The translations under genes were made by a program, and so were the position numbers. A DNA stretch of 64,000 nt from Hyalella azteca (Eukaryota; Arthropoda; Malacostraca; Amphipoda; Hyalellidae): positions 227,173-291,172 of the forward strand of contig NW_025933406.1 of assembly GCF_000764305.2 (NCBI RefSeq). The letters run 5' to 3'. How positions within the stretch are numbered: position 1 is the stretch's first letter; every line of letters starts with the position of its first letter. The notes under the pieces were generated by a model. It saw nothing but the letters and a program-made list of their open reading frames with translations. It was not told the origin of the DNA and made no database searches. Of this stretch, positions 1 through 11,695 are shown piece after piece.

Positions 1-790
1 TAGCGAATATAATTACTTTCAAACAACTGTTCTTCTGCTGGATTATCATCAGCCACGCAGTTCTAGTTTTAGTGTTATTCACAAAACCAGCAATAAATGT
101 GTTTTATATTATCATAAATTATTATTAAACATATTCTTCAACAAACATTATAGGCCACAAGTAATTTTTCATTTGCAGCTACTCTATTTTATAGATAAGC
201 CGCCATTGCAAAATATACTGCAAAAATGTAAGATATTTTTTACGCTTGTTATTCTTATTCATTACCGTGCGATGAAGCCTTTGCAATTTTTTAGTAATCA
301 AGCGATAAATTGTTAATTTTAGGATATCAATAATAATTTGAATGATTTGTTGGCACAAATGAATTTGTTACCCTTACTAACATCTTAACTTCTCAAAAAT
401 AATGCATCGGTTCTCATGATCATTATTAATTAAGTGTCTGCTCATCATCCGTAAATCCAGAATTTTCGATCGAACCCAGGCACCTTCACGCGAGCGTCAA
501 ACACAAAACTCTGGATCCCCTTCGGCATCTGGAACGTTTTTTTACAGGACAAGAAGTTGTCTGGCGGAACGCGTTCTGTCATCAGTGTTTTCCGACGTAG
601 TTTTGAGAACAAAGTTAGGGGAGACTCAATTAATTGTTTAGCACTCGAACAATTGCTGCAAATGAGGCCCCGCACATGTCGTTCAGCCTCCGGCTCTCGA
701 TGGCGAGAATCTCAGAGCTAAGGGATTGCATTTCCGCAACTTCTTACGGTGACCTTTGGTTTTGACGTGATTGCAAATTCAGAATCGCTT
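1..790. other. Noncoding, no gene recognised
   Basis: AT-rich, with a more G+C-rich patch at 440-720. A 76-codon minus-strand frame in that patch (445-675) has no family I recognise. No RNA gene was seen. Confidence 0.5.
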
Positions 791-1020
791 TAATGATTGG
801 TCGCTAGTATTCATTTTCTCTAATGATTGGCCGATAGTATCAATTCGCTTCATGATTGGTCGAAAGTATTCATTCGCTTAAACGATTGGTCGACAGTATT
901 CATTTTGCTCAAATGATTGGTAGATAGTATTGATTTTCTGAAATGATTGGTCGATAGTATTAATTTTCTCTAATGATTGGTCGATAGTATTCATCCGCTT
1001 TCATGATTGGTCGATAGAAT
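791..1020. repeat. Minisatellite, eight copies of about 31 bp
   Basis: Unit approximately atgattggtcgatagtattc. Each of the eight copies keeps ATTGG (reverse CCAAT), while the spacer varies. Confidence 0.9.
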
Positions 1021-2080
1021 TCTCTAAACTTCTGACTGTGACATTTGCGTTTTGACATGATCGTAAATTCAGCTTCGATCTAATGATTTTTCGATTTCAT
1101 GTGCTATTGTGATGGTAATTGGTTGATGACTGTTTGATAGCGGAATACAATAATGGATTTTCAAGACCAAGCTAGAAAAAATAAGCTGGCTTTAATTTGT
1201 GTTTAATAAAGTATTATTGCAGTTATGTGCATTTAAAGTGTCAGTAATGGTGTTATCAGTGATATCAAACTTACGCAATAATTGCGACAATATGTGGCGT
1301 TTAGTAAGAACATTGTTAGTAGAAAACTTTAGATGTACTGATAACACTTCGAGTAGAATTGTTTGGATGTACTAATAACACTGCAATCAAATTAATTGTA
1401 ACGTAATAAGTTTTTTTTTCTAAAAAAGTACTACCGTGAACTGGCAGGAAAATGTTCATAACCACCATAAAAAAACCTGTAGATTTATTAAACGTAAATT
1501 ACGTACAACTTTTCGTTAAAATCCAGCTAATAATTATTTTCCAATGATAATAGCATAGAAAAGATTCCACAATTAACTGTAAATATTTCCGAATTTTGTT
1601 ATATCTTTAATCTTAGTGAAATTGGTATTGACCAAAGTTCAGAATTTCTTCTTATTCGGTGAATAATCTTTTAGTTTTGTCTTGGAAAAAGTCGCCACAA
1701 TCTACGACTACCTGAAAATTTCTGTTTTCACAGATAATCATGGTGAGGATTCCGCACATCCACTTTGGTAAACTCCGAACTAAAATTACCGTATTAAATC
1801 CTAAATAGTAAAGAGATGCTAAAACAAATTTTACGCTTTATAAAGTTACATCTAATATGCTCAACGATTTCAATCCTACAACCTCAACTACGCCTGGCAA
1901 AAATTCTGAGACTAAATTTTTTAATCCGCGAAAAAGTTCTATGATTTTTTAATGTCACCAATTTTGAAAAAAATATGTGATTAAATTAAATTGAAAAATA
2001 AATTTCTTGAATCCATTATTGTGTGACAAAATTGTTCAATAGCCACAATTGCCATAATTTGAGTTGGCGGCGCCCGCCAT
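1021..2080. other. Noncoding AT-rich stretch
   Basis: Nothing beyond AT-rich sequence and short local repeats was seen. No frame resembles a protein family. Confidence 0.5.
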
Positions 2081-2190
2081 GTGGCGTCAAGTGGCGGGTT
2101 GTGATGTGGTGGCAAGTGGCGGGCTGTGATGTGGCGTCAAGTGGCGGGCTGTGATGTGGTGGCAAGTGGCGGGCTGTGATGTGTGGCGAC
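2081..2190. repeat. GTGGCG minisatellite
   Basis: About four copies of a 25-bp unit, gtggcgggctgtgatgtgg followed alternately by tggcaa or cgtcaa, in otherwise AT-rich DNA. Confidence 0.85.
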
Positions 2191-3729
2191 AACTTTAAGG
2201 CATAATTACCATAGCGAAGCAGTTTTATATAATTGATATTGGCGAAACCCTGTATTTTTTCAGTGAATGCTCTTGAAATTACCTTCTGGTATAAGTCGTA
2301 TCATGTAAAAATAGTTGTGCTCATAGATTATCACTATCACATCTCTAAATTAAATCACTATTCAAACAGTCAATGAAAGATATTAAAAAATATAGATTTT
2401 GTGAATAGGCAAACCGTTTTTGCGACGCTCTGGAGGCAGTGAGAAGCGCAGCTCTGACCCTTAACACAAATAACCTGTTGCTGATTTTGCTGGTTAAAGT
2501 TTCAGACATGCGAGAGGAAACTATTGCAATAATGAACAAATTCGTGCCGAGGTTGAATTTCGATGTAATTTAATTTGAATAATCGAATGTGAGCTGCCAG
2601 CTCTTACATACCAACAACAAATGATTGTTTACCGCTAACATATTTCTTTAATCCTCCACAATCTCATTTTCAACCCATTGTATTTAAAAAATCATTTCGT
2701 ATTCAAGATGTACGTAGGTGTACTTCATGTTATGATAATGAAAACTCGCTGTAGATGATAATAACAATGAAAAGCTATTAATCAGCCAAAATTTTCCTCA
2801 ACACCATCTCATAAACATAAGTATTTAGTGACTATCTTCATTAAGAATGCACGTAGACGTACTTTAGGTTACGTCAAAGTAAAGTCGCTGCATCAGAGCA
2901 AAATCAATGCGCTGTAGGGGCGCCGGCACAGCCATCACTCGCAGTGATGTATGCGCTATTGTCTGGTCATTTGCTGCACCACCGAACCTGGAGCACCAAC
3001 TGCTATCGAACTCCATGGTACGCCTCCCTCAGAGTACCGCGCACTCCACGGTGCGCCTACATCGCAGTGATTGGAATAAAAAATTACAAATTATTCAATT
3101 TTACTGAACCATAATTGTTTGGCCATTCATTTAACTTCTCATAATTCATACGCTGCTTTGTGTTAAATTTCCTTTATTTTTTGCAACATCGACACAATAA
3201 TCGGATGCTGCATGAATAACTTAACTTTTATGCCGCTGGTATAAAAAGTTCTTAATATCCATCTGATGAAATGTGAACCTCCGGATACCTAGTGTTGAAA
3301 ATGTCCTGTATGAGAACTGCAGCTCGATGTGAAGAAATGCATCCTAAAATGAAAAATTGCCTGTATATGAAATGCAATACAATACGAAAAAGTGCACCAT
3401 AATGTAAAATGTGGCTGGTATTAAAATTGTCCGACATATAATTATCCGATATAAAAAATGCAATCGGATATGAAGAAATGCCGGACGGAAAAATTCCGTT
3501 ATGAAGAAGAGCAAAGCGGGCCGTTGCTGCTGCATCGATTACACCGGCGTAGGAGGCGACGCATAGGATGCTTCACAGGCTCCAATGACTCCTTTCTTCT
3601 CTTGTCCTGCCTTCGACTTTGGCGTCATCGCTCCATTTGGAGCCATTTTTTTACTCCATATGGAGGCTTTTTGATTGAAATATCCACGTTGCTCTTTGCC
3701 GGGCTTTTTCGTTGTTCGCGTTCTATGTT
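2191..3729. other. Noncoding; degenerate repeats near 3260-3500
   Basis: Nothing gene-like was found. Between 3260 and 3500 a degenerate 15-30-bp repeat (atgaaatgcaatac, tatgaagaaatgc) is visible. Confidence 0.4.
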
Positions 3730-3930
3730 TTCCGTCTTCAATTGAAAAAGTGTATCTGAATCGGCGCTTCTGTTTCACGTACTAATTGAAAAAAATTCAA
3801 CAAAGGCATTTCTGTTTCACGTCTCAGTTGAAAAAGTGTTTTAATAAAAATATTTCTGTTTTATGTCTCAATTGAGAAAAATGCAACAAAATCATTTCTG
3901 TTTCACGTCTCAGTTGAAAAAGTTTTTCAA
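3730..3930. repeat. Minisatellite of about 55-60 bp
   Basis: Four copies of a unit containing tttctgtttcacgtctcagt followed by tgaaaaagt; the central copies contain caacaaa(g/a)...cattt. Confidence 0.8.
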
Positions 3931-4185
3931 AAACACGTCTATGAGACGTTTGTTTTGTGTTCATTATTTAGTGAAGTCAGAAAGAATAAATAAACCCATT
4001 ATACTGGTTGCAATTATGAAAGAATATATATACAGCGGCACAAAATACTTTTCATATTACTACCAGTATGAAAGCTACGTAGTTCGAGTAATGTTTCGTT
4101 TGTTTCTAAAGTAACAGGAACAATTTCATTTTTACAACACTTCTCTTTAACTTAATTTCCTGGTGTTTGTTTGTTTGTCTGTCTG

Positions 4186-4303
4186 CCACAAATCTTATAG
4201 GTAATCGATATTTAACACACTTCTACCTGTCTAATCGATCAAAAATTTTGCACACTTGCGTAAAGTTGGAGACAATGCATGAATCAATTGACAAAATAAA
4301 AAA
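4186..4303 (-). pseudogene. Second LINE fragment, same RT segment
   Basis: About 118 bp that match 5520-5640, inside the RT core of the neighbouring remnant, in the same orientation (shared aatcgata, acttctacctgt, aatgcatgaatca). It carries stops. It lies just beyond the 3' end of the main remnant, so two truncated copies sit head to tail. Confidence 0.75.
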
Positions 4304-4344
4304 AATAAAAAATTAAAAAGCTTTTTAATTAAAAAAAAATGAAA

Positions 4345-5652
4345 AAAAATTGTCTTCTTTATTCTTTATTCTTTCACACACAGAAGCAACACAGCACGAC
4401 TCAATAGAAAGAGAAAAATAAACATGCTATTTAGAAATAAATGCTTCCAGGTGAAAGGCCTATACAAGCTATAAAAAAGCTTCGCAGGCGTAATAGGTGA
4501 CGAGTATGAACATAATAGTGGCAACAGGTACAAAAAAAAAATAATACAAATATTACATTCTAAAGTAAAGGCAGTACATAAGTAAATTGTCACAAGAAAA
4601 AAATACTATAAGATAAACAACGTTAAATTAATATTGAGCAAGAATATGATCACGAAATTTTGTATTTAAAATGGATTTGGAACAGTTTATTCTGAAGTCA
4701 TCAGGCAGTTCATTAAAATGTTTTACACAATTAAAAACAGTACCATTTTTCTCTATTTCTAAACGGACCGGTGGAAGGTTGAGACGAACGCCTCTGGTAT
4801 CATGGAAATGATGAGGAACAAGAGGAGCAAAAAAACTTTCAAAAAGACGCGTCTGATCATGAAAAAGTGCCCTATTCATAAACTGTAAAAGCTTAAATTT
4901 GTACATGCCGTCGAATTTCAGGATTTTTGACTGTCTATATAATTCAGTAGTACGAATCAATGGTACATAGTTAACATATCGAACCCTAAGGATTGAGCGC
5001 AGTGTCCTGTTCATCAACGTGATAACCGGTTTTTTTGTACGGATAGGCACTCCACCCCATATTACAAGGGTATTAGAAAATTTAGATAAATACAACGAAT
5101 AGAAGAGCGTTCTTAACGAGGAGAAAGGCAAGACACTTGATAGAGCATGTAACACTCCATGGGCTTTGCTAAGTCCCTAGCAAACGGAAGTAATATGTTT
5201 TTTAAACGACATTTTATTGTCAAGGATTAAGCCTAAATAACGAAAATCGTCAACCCATTCTAAAATTGATCCATTAAAAGTGATGTTCCGAGGGGCGACA
5301 ACAGGTCTAGACGTAAAAAGGTACCTTTCGAGATATAAAAAACGGCATCATCAGCAAAAAGCTTGCAGTTCGCATTAAAAGAAGAGGCGATATCATTTAT
5401 GAAAATATTAAAAATAAGAGGCCCCAGAACAGAGCCCTGAGGTACTCCAATCGTGATTGGTCTTGAGGGCGATTTGTACTCGCACAATGAAACATATTGT
5501 TCCCTATTGGTTAGATATGACTTTCTACAAATCTTATAATCGATATTCAAGAAACTTCTACCTGTCCAATCGATCTGAAATTTTCCACATTTGCTCAAAG
5601 TCGGAGGCAATGCATGAATCATTTGACAGAATAAATAATTTGAAAATTTCAA
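4345..5652 (-). pseudogene. Non-LTR retrotransposon (LINE) remnant: RT domain and 3' end
   Basis: On the minus strand 5652-5260 reads into an RT core: ITIGVPQGSVLGPLIFNIF and the catalytic motif FADDAVFY. The frame then shifts and sequence seems lost. It continues as ILEWVDDFRYLGLILDNKMS, an in-frame stop at about 5179, and the thumb/tail region to 4628 (for example VIWGGVPIR, FNELPDDFR). The 3' UTR ends at about 4345 with repeated GAATAAA. The 5' part (endonuclease) is missing. It is dead: frameshift, internal deletion and stop. The clade is Jockey/CR1-like by eye. Confidence 0.9.
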
Positions 5653-5832
5653 TTTTTTTTATTTTAAAAATAAAGATTATAAATCAATTTTTGTAATATA
5701 TGATAATAAAATTTGAAACTCATTGTACATGTGTAACATCGGAGACACTTGGTTCGTTAGAAGAGTTGTCTTTAAAGGTAATTTTTAAGTGCATATTTTT
5801 ACCTTCATTATAGAGCTTTTGAGTGATAATTT

Positions 5833-6040
5833 TTGGGGTAATAAGTGGTAAACATAATAATTTTGGGGGGTAATAAGTGGTAAACGTAATAATTTTAGGT
5901 GTAATAAGTGGTAAACGTAATAATTTTATGGGTAATAAATGGTAAACGTAATAATTTTAGGGGTAATAAGTGGTAAATGGAATAATTTTAGGGGTAATAA
6001 GTGGTCAACGTACAAATTTTAGGGATAATAAGTGGTAAGC
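5833..6040. repeat. Minisatellite, seven copies of about 31 bp
   Basis: Unit ggggtaataagtggtaaacg then taataattttag; the last two copies diverge. Confidence 0.9.
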
Positions 6041-6728
6041 GATACGATTATTTTTTCATACAATATTTATTCAATTATTTAGACCTATTTCAAAATTAAT
6101 GTTCAAAATTTACGTTAATTCTCATCAACCAGTTATAATTAGCAATATGGCTACTCCTCAACAGTATCTAATGTTGTATCAATACATGTGATTTTGTTAT
6201 AATATTATAAGTATAATATAGAATGTAGTCAGTATTTTTATTAGTTTAATTAACTAAGACCAATTAACAACATTCATCCCAAAGTTGAAAAATAAATCAG
6301 GTTAAGTGTACAAATTTCAATCTCGACCTCAAGTTTTATTTCTTCACACCTCATCAACACAAACTCCCAAAAACGTTATCACGCGCTCGAAAAACTCAAA
6401 AATCCTTCTTTTTAAAAACGTCCCCAAGTGAAACCTCCACCGTGCCAGAGCCCCTAATGGTCCCCAGTGGGCCTCTATCGCCCTGCCACAACACTTCGCT
6501 CCAATATTATAATGAATTGAAAAAAAATCGCGAGAAAATAAATCGAAAAGTCGCTCGGCAGTTTGACGCGGAACTGCGGAGTGCAGCGAGCGCTGCATTT
6601 TATGTCGGGGGTCGGAAGCAAGGATACGAGAACGAAGAAGAAAAAATTCTGGTATCTTTACCTGTTGCTTTTCTAAAATCGGGCTGAACGGCCCTTGATA
6701 ATAAATGAGCATCTTGTACTCTATCATC
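6041..6728. other. Noncoding; compositionally distinct block 6340-6700
   Basis: 6340-6700 is richer in G+C and open for 143 codons on the minus strand, but the translation matches no family I know. It lies directly against the TTAA element and might be older transposon sequence. Confidence 0.35.
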
Positions 6729-7014
6729 TTAAGGGGACCGGCTAACCTAAAATTTTCAATCTTGGCGTTTTCCACTTTTTGGGCTCATCTTAAAGCTCAC
6801 TTTTCAACGCATTCAACGGTACCAGAATCATCCCTGTGACTGAAGTACCCCTTTTTAGCCGTTTTCTATGAATTTCACGTTTTCTATCAATTTTTTCGAA
6901 AAATTCATAGAAGTAAAATGTTTTTATTTTTACATTTTACGTATGTATGTGAAGTTTCATGATAATCGGATAATAACTGAAGAAGTTTTTCCGGAGCTTA
7001 GCCGGTCCCCTTAA
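6729..7014. mobile_element. MITE with TTAA target duplication
   Basis: TTAA at 6729-6732 and 7011-7014 flank a 278-bp element with perfect 13-bp terminal inverted repeats, GGGGACCGGCTAA (6733-6745) and TTAGCCGGTCCCC (6998-7010). There is no coding capacity. An internal inverted pair (ttctatgaattt / aaattcatagaa) lies at about 6866-6912. The TTAA target suggests piggyBac-type mobilisation. Confidence 0.85.
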
Positions 7015-7474
7015 TAAGTTTGTTAGTTTACCAGTTTAACGGTTCGTGAATTTATCAGGGTTTTCATCAGGTTAAAATTCCTTCGGCAAATTATGAGTTC
7101 ATAAGAATCAGTGCATAAAAATGCGTTTAAAACTTAGAATATAATCGTTTTGCTAAAGTCGCATTCGACAATTCTGATGTCTTTCGATTTCGCATCCTAG
7201 TTTAAACTTTGCATTTACAGAAAGGAATTTACAACGTTTTCCACGTTTGGGGAAGCAAGAGAGCGCTAACCCCATACATTGGGTGATGCAATTAAAAGTT
7301 AATACAATTCAAACAATTCTTCTACATTAAAAAGTTTTTCAAACTGTGAAAAACCCACAGAGCGACCGCTGCGCAGAATCGGCGTAAAGTTCGCGACGCG
7401 TTAATTTAGTGTGACATTTATTGCAGATGGTGAGAGAGCTGAGCCTGGCTGCAGTGTCAGATACTGCGATCACC
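7015..7474. other. Noncoding
   Basis: AT-rich sequence. No gene or repeat of note was seen. Confidence 0.5.
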
Positions 7475-7620
7475 ATTACACTGCACACCCACACATTGTG
7501 TATGATACTGTGAACCTCTACACTGTGTATGATACTGTGCACCCATAAATTATGTATGATACTGTACACCTCTACACTGTATATTAAACTGTACACCCAT
7601 AAACCGTGTATGATCCTGCT
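7475..7620. repeat. Minisatellite of about 29 bp
   Basis: About five alternating units, cacccataaattatgtatgat and cacctctacactgtgtatgat, each followed by actgt. Confidence 0.8.
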
Positions 7621-7814
7621 CACTCCCACCCTATTTAAGGCGTGATGTCCACTGTATCCGCACCAGGATAGGTTCTGAAAAGCTATAAATTTCTTTTGGT
7701 TACCATAATATAATATTACACTATATATTTAAGTATAATACTAGTGTCGAGGCTGAAGAAAAAGCCGAGCTTGGCCAGTCGCCGATTCTTGTAATCCGCG
7801 TGAAATCGAATAAG

Positions 7815-8012
7815 AATGTATATGTAAATGAAAAAGTATGTATGTAAGTGAAAGAGAAGATATGTAAATGAAAGAGAAGGTATAAAAGTGAAAGAGAAGG
7901 TATATAAGTGAAAGAGAAGGCATGTAAGTTAAAGAGAAGGTATGTCAGTGAAAGAGAAGGTATATAAGTGAAAGAGAGTATATGTAAATGAAAGAAAATG
8001 TATTTAAGTGAT
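7815..8012. repeat. Minisatellite, about ten copies of 20-21 bp
   Basis: Unit gtaagtgaaagagaaggtat with minor variation. It keeps a minus-strand frame open by composition only. Confidence 0.9.
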
Positions 8013-8684
8013 GCTAACTTCAACGGGACAGAAGTAGATTTTTTTATCCAAATTAAAAATTCGGCTGAAGGAAGAGTTAGGAAAGATTGTGAACAACGAA
8101 TGGTGAACGAAAGCGAGTCAGAAGTGTAAAGCATATTTGTAGGAGTGGTTGCTGCAAGTGCAAGTGAAAGTCTGGAAGACAAGGAGAAAGGCTAGAGCGT
8201 CTGGAAATCGTGTTCAGTTGGCGCTGGAATGTGGATTTTATTAGAGTGTTTCAGTGACAGCATGCAAAATGAGGGGGGCGTTGTTGAGGGGGAACAAGTG
8301 GGGGGAATGCAAGGAGTTGTGGAAGTTATTGGGAGCGAGGGAGTCAAGTGTAGATGGATGTAAAGGAAAAAATCGATTGAAAGTATTTTAGCGGCCAAAT
8401 AATTGTGGAAGAAGAAAAATCGATGGAACGTATTTTAGAGACCAAATGATTGCGGAAGAAGAAGTGTAGAATTTATATGGAATATAAACAGATGATGTAA
8501 GAGGAGTTAAAATGAGTCGAATATGATTGAAGTGACTAATGAGCTGCTACGATTATAATAAATGATATAATATTGATTTAATATATTAATTGAGAATGAG
8601 CATCGTGGAATGAGAACTGATGAGAAATGTAATAAGCGGAAAGGAATATAAAGATCAGAAATACAGCGCAATAGCAACAGACGA
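8013..8684. other. Noncoding, purine-rich on the + strand
   Basis: G- and A-rich sequence with a short duplication around 8370-8470 (gaagaaaaatcgat, accaaatga). No gene recognised. Confidence 0.4.
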
Positions 8685-9390
8685 GCACAGCAGTATTGAG
8701 AACACAGCGGCCGCACAGCAGCACTCGGGCAGAGCAGCATCACAGCAGCACTCGAAAGCACAGCAGCACTCGGGAGCACAGCAGCAGCACAGCAGCACTC
8801 GAGAGCACAGCAGCAGAACAGCAGCAGCACAGGAGCACTCGTGAGCACAGCAGCAGCACAGCAGCACTCGAGAGCACAACAGCAGCACAGCAGCACCAGC
8901 ACTGCAGCAGTACAGCAGCACAGCAGCACTCGAGAGCACAGCAGCAGCACCGCAGCAGTACAGCAGTACAGCAGCAACACAGCAACACAGCAGCACAGCA
9001 GCAGCACAGCAGTGCAGCAGTAGCACAGCAGCAGCACAGCAGCACAGCAGCAATACAGCAGCAGCGCAGCAGCAGCACAGCAGCAGCAACACAGCAGCTC
9101 AGCAGCAGCACAGCAGCAGTACAGCAGCAGCGCAGCAGCAGCACAGCAGTACAGCAGCAGCACATCAGCAGTACACAGCAGGACAACAGCGGCACAGCAG
9201 CAGCACAGCAGCGAAACAGCAGCAGCACAGCAGCAGAACAGCAGCAGCACAGCAAAACAGCAGTACAGCAGCACAGCAGCAGCACAGNACAGCAGGAGCA
9301 CAGCAGTACAGCAGCACATCTGTCGCATTGTTCAGCAGCACAGCAGGAGCACAGCAGTACAGCAGCACATCTGTCGCATTGTTCAGCAGG
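8685..9390. repeat. Long imperfect CAGCA/CAGCAC tract
   Basis: Over 700 bp of mixed CAGCAC, CAGTAC and CAGCAG units with a higher-order module CAGCACTCGAGAGCA early in the array and a duplicated cacatctgtcgcattgttc at its end. It is open in several frames on both strands because of composition. Those frames are not genes. A single N at 9288 shows the assembly is uncertain here. Confidence 0.92.
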
Positions 9391-11419
9391 TCGACTACGC
9401 AAAGTCAGCCGCGCGGCAGCGGAATGCGCGACGCCGGCGTCATCGTCGCAGGGAGCGCAGCGCGTCAACGGCCTCAATATTGCCGGTGACTTCGTGAGGG
9501 TGTAAACCGGGTGTTGAACAGTTGAACTACCTTGGTAATATGATGAAGAGATGATAACTGATATGTTATATGCAACGATGGCATGTTGTATATAATTCTG
9601 AGTATTGTTATAATTATAAACTGTTCTGTATTGTAGTGGAAAGTTTTCACAAATTGACGGCAGGCATTTCGTGATGAAATTTCTTCCATTGTGTAATTAT
9701 CAGCAGAAGATGTCATAAATCAGTAATATCAGCTAGAAACGTGATCAGAAAGCATGTCTCAGCAATACATGAACTGTTATAACGCTGAAATACTTAATAT
9801 TAATCAATTCATAATTAAATAATTATTATTTGTCGCACCTGCCCTATAATTCGATCAATTTCTCACACTCATGTGCATGGGCCCTTAGCTCATTTTAACT
9901 CAACCATAAAATTTTGCACGGAGCAAGGCCAAAAGGGAGACTAGTCGCATGCAGATAATTTTACGATAAGAACGGCCGAAATGGAGACTAATCTCATATA
10001 AATAATTTCATGAAAGAACGGCTGAAAGTTTGATTAATCACTGTTGTACAATAGAGAATTTTACGCGGTCACAGCTGAAAGTGAAATTAATCGCATGTAG
10101 CAATGCAATGCTAAAATTTGGATGAAAATAACTTAAATGGATACACTACAACTATTTCAATAACTTTTGTATGAAAATTGTAGAACGGAATACTGTTTTC
10201 GGTAATATTTTCTTTGTAAAAGTTGCATCTGAAACATGAAACTCTCACACCCGCAATTCAACATTAATAAAATCGATAAGAATTATAATTCAATAACAAT
10301 CAAGAAGCAATTTCAGTCCCACGTGAGCGTCTTGTAAGATTTTCATTACATGGATAATTTGCTTGTGAATGACCTTATGGAAATTAAATGATAATGAATA
10401 CTTTTTCAAGCAGTCTATATTGTTGCTTTGCGATTGTGGATTCATTCAAATGTAGCGTGCTGAACTGCATAGCAAGAAAGTCCACAATTTTAATTTTTTT
10501 ACAGTCCGCAATTTTTCCTAATATGCAATTTAATATATTTTATTGTGGACTTAGAATGTGTTTAAAGTTTTAATTTGCGGAATGCAAGAGACTTGCCAAT
10601 TGCGAAACGGGTAAAAATTTTATGAATTCAAATTTAGTTCCTTAAATAATATTATGCTGAAACACTGCCAGTCTCCGAATTCCAGAGGGCAGTCCCCCCA
10701 GTCCCGCAGTCAATTTTTCACTACCGTCCACATTGAGCCTAACAAACAACAAACACCGTGTGCCTAGCCAGTCTTATAAGGCGAAGCTGTTCAGCATACA
10801 GATGACCTGCGACTGCCAATTAAATTCGGAAATTTAAGCAATATTGTTGGGACAGACACTTTTTTTAGGGACGTCTTGAGGGAGCGAGGGAGCGGTCCCG
10901 AGAAGGAATATAGGGAGCGAACTCGAGACCCAGCAATCTTGGCCGTAGCCGCGTTAAAGCATGAAGCTCGAATGCAATATTAAGAATGAATGCTGAACAC
11001 TTACATGCCAAGGATCGCTGAGGAATTTTTACTTGTGTCTATGTTAGTATTGGAGCAAATGTTAAAAAGTCCGCAAACATTCACATGAATTTATGTTAAA
11101 TCACATTTCGCACATGTGTACTCACTTTTACTTAGTTTTCATTGGAACAGAAATATACATTGGGAAATATACATTCATTAAAGAAATACATTGGGTATTT
11201 CTTTCTACAAAAGTGTTTAAGGCTGCGCTTTTGATTTTGGGCTAGAGAAAAACTGGACGAGGGTAAAACGACAAAAATAAGTCATAAGAATCTGATAACC
11301 CAAACAGTTTCAATGGGGCTGAACAAACCAAGACTGCAATGCGATTTAACGTGCAATGTATCATACGTTCAAAGCGTATAAGTCACCAAGCAATCAATAC
11401 ATTTTACGGCATTAAAGCG
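9391..11419. other. Noncoding; CpG-rich at the start
   Basis: 9400-9500 is CpG-rich (cgcgcggcagcggaatgcg). The rest is AT-rich, with weak repeats of gaacggccgaaa type at 9910-10080. No gene was recognised. Confidence 0.45.
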
Positions 11420-11695
11420 CTCAGGCTAGAAGAGGACCGGCGCTCGAGAGAAGAAGCAGTAGCAGGAGGAGGAGAAGACGCTTAGCAGCCCTGGTTTAAT
11501 TGATCCCGGAGCATTCAAATAAATTCCATGGAAAAGTTCACGCGGCGCCGCGGAGACCAACAAAAAGCGGCAAACTTTGGCCGGGAAGCTGCCTCGGCCA
11601 TGTGAGTGACAGCTGCGTTGCTGGAACGCTCCCACACAAGCCAAAGTTGAGGCGCTGCTGCCGCTGCCTGGTATGGAGTGAAGTCGGCCAACTTG
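11420..11695. other. CpG-rich island
   Basis: G+C-rich, CpG-dense sequence (for example cacgcggcgccgcgg) in AT-rich surroundings, with a donor-like gtgagtga at about 11601. It may be a promoter or a noncoding exon; there is no protein match. Confidence 0.3.

Noticed and set aside
6344..6775. 143-codon minus-strand frame near the TTAA MITE
   Set aside because: No family resemblance, and it runs into the MITE end; more likely transposon-derived or chance.
8507..9505. Long frames on both strands (up to about 270 codons) through the CAG/ACA tract
   Set aside because: Every frame is open because the repeat has few stop codons; the translations are simple Cys/Leu/Ala or Gln/His/Ser runs with no unique core.
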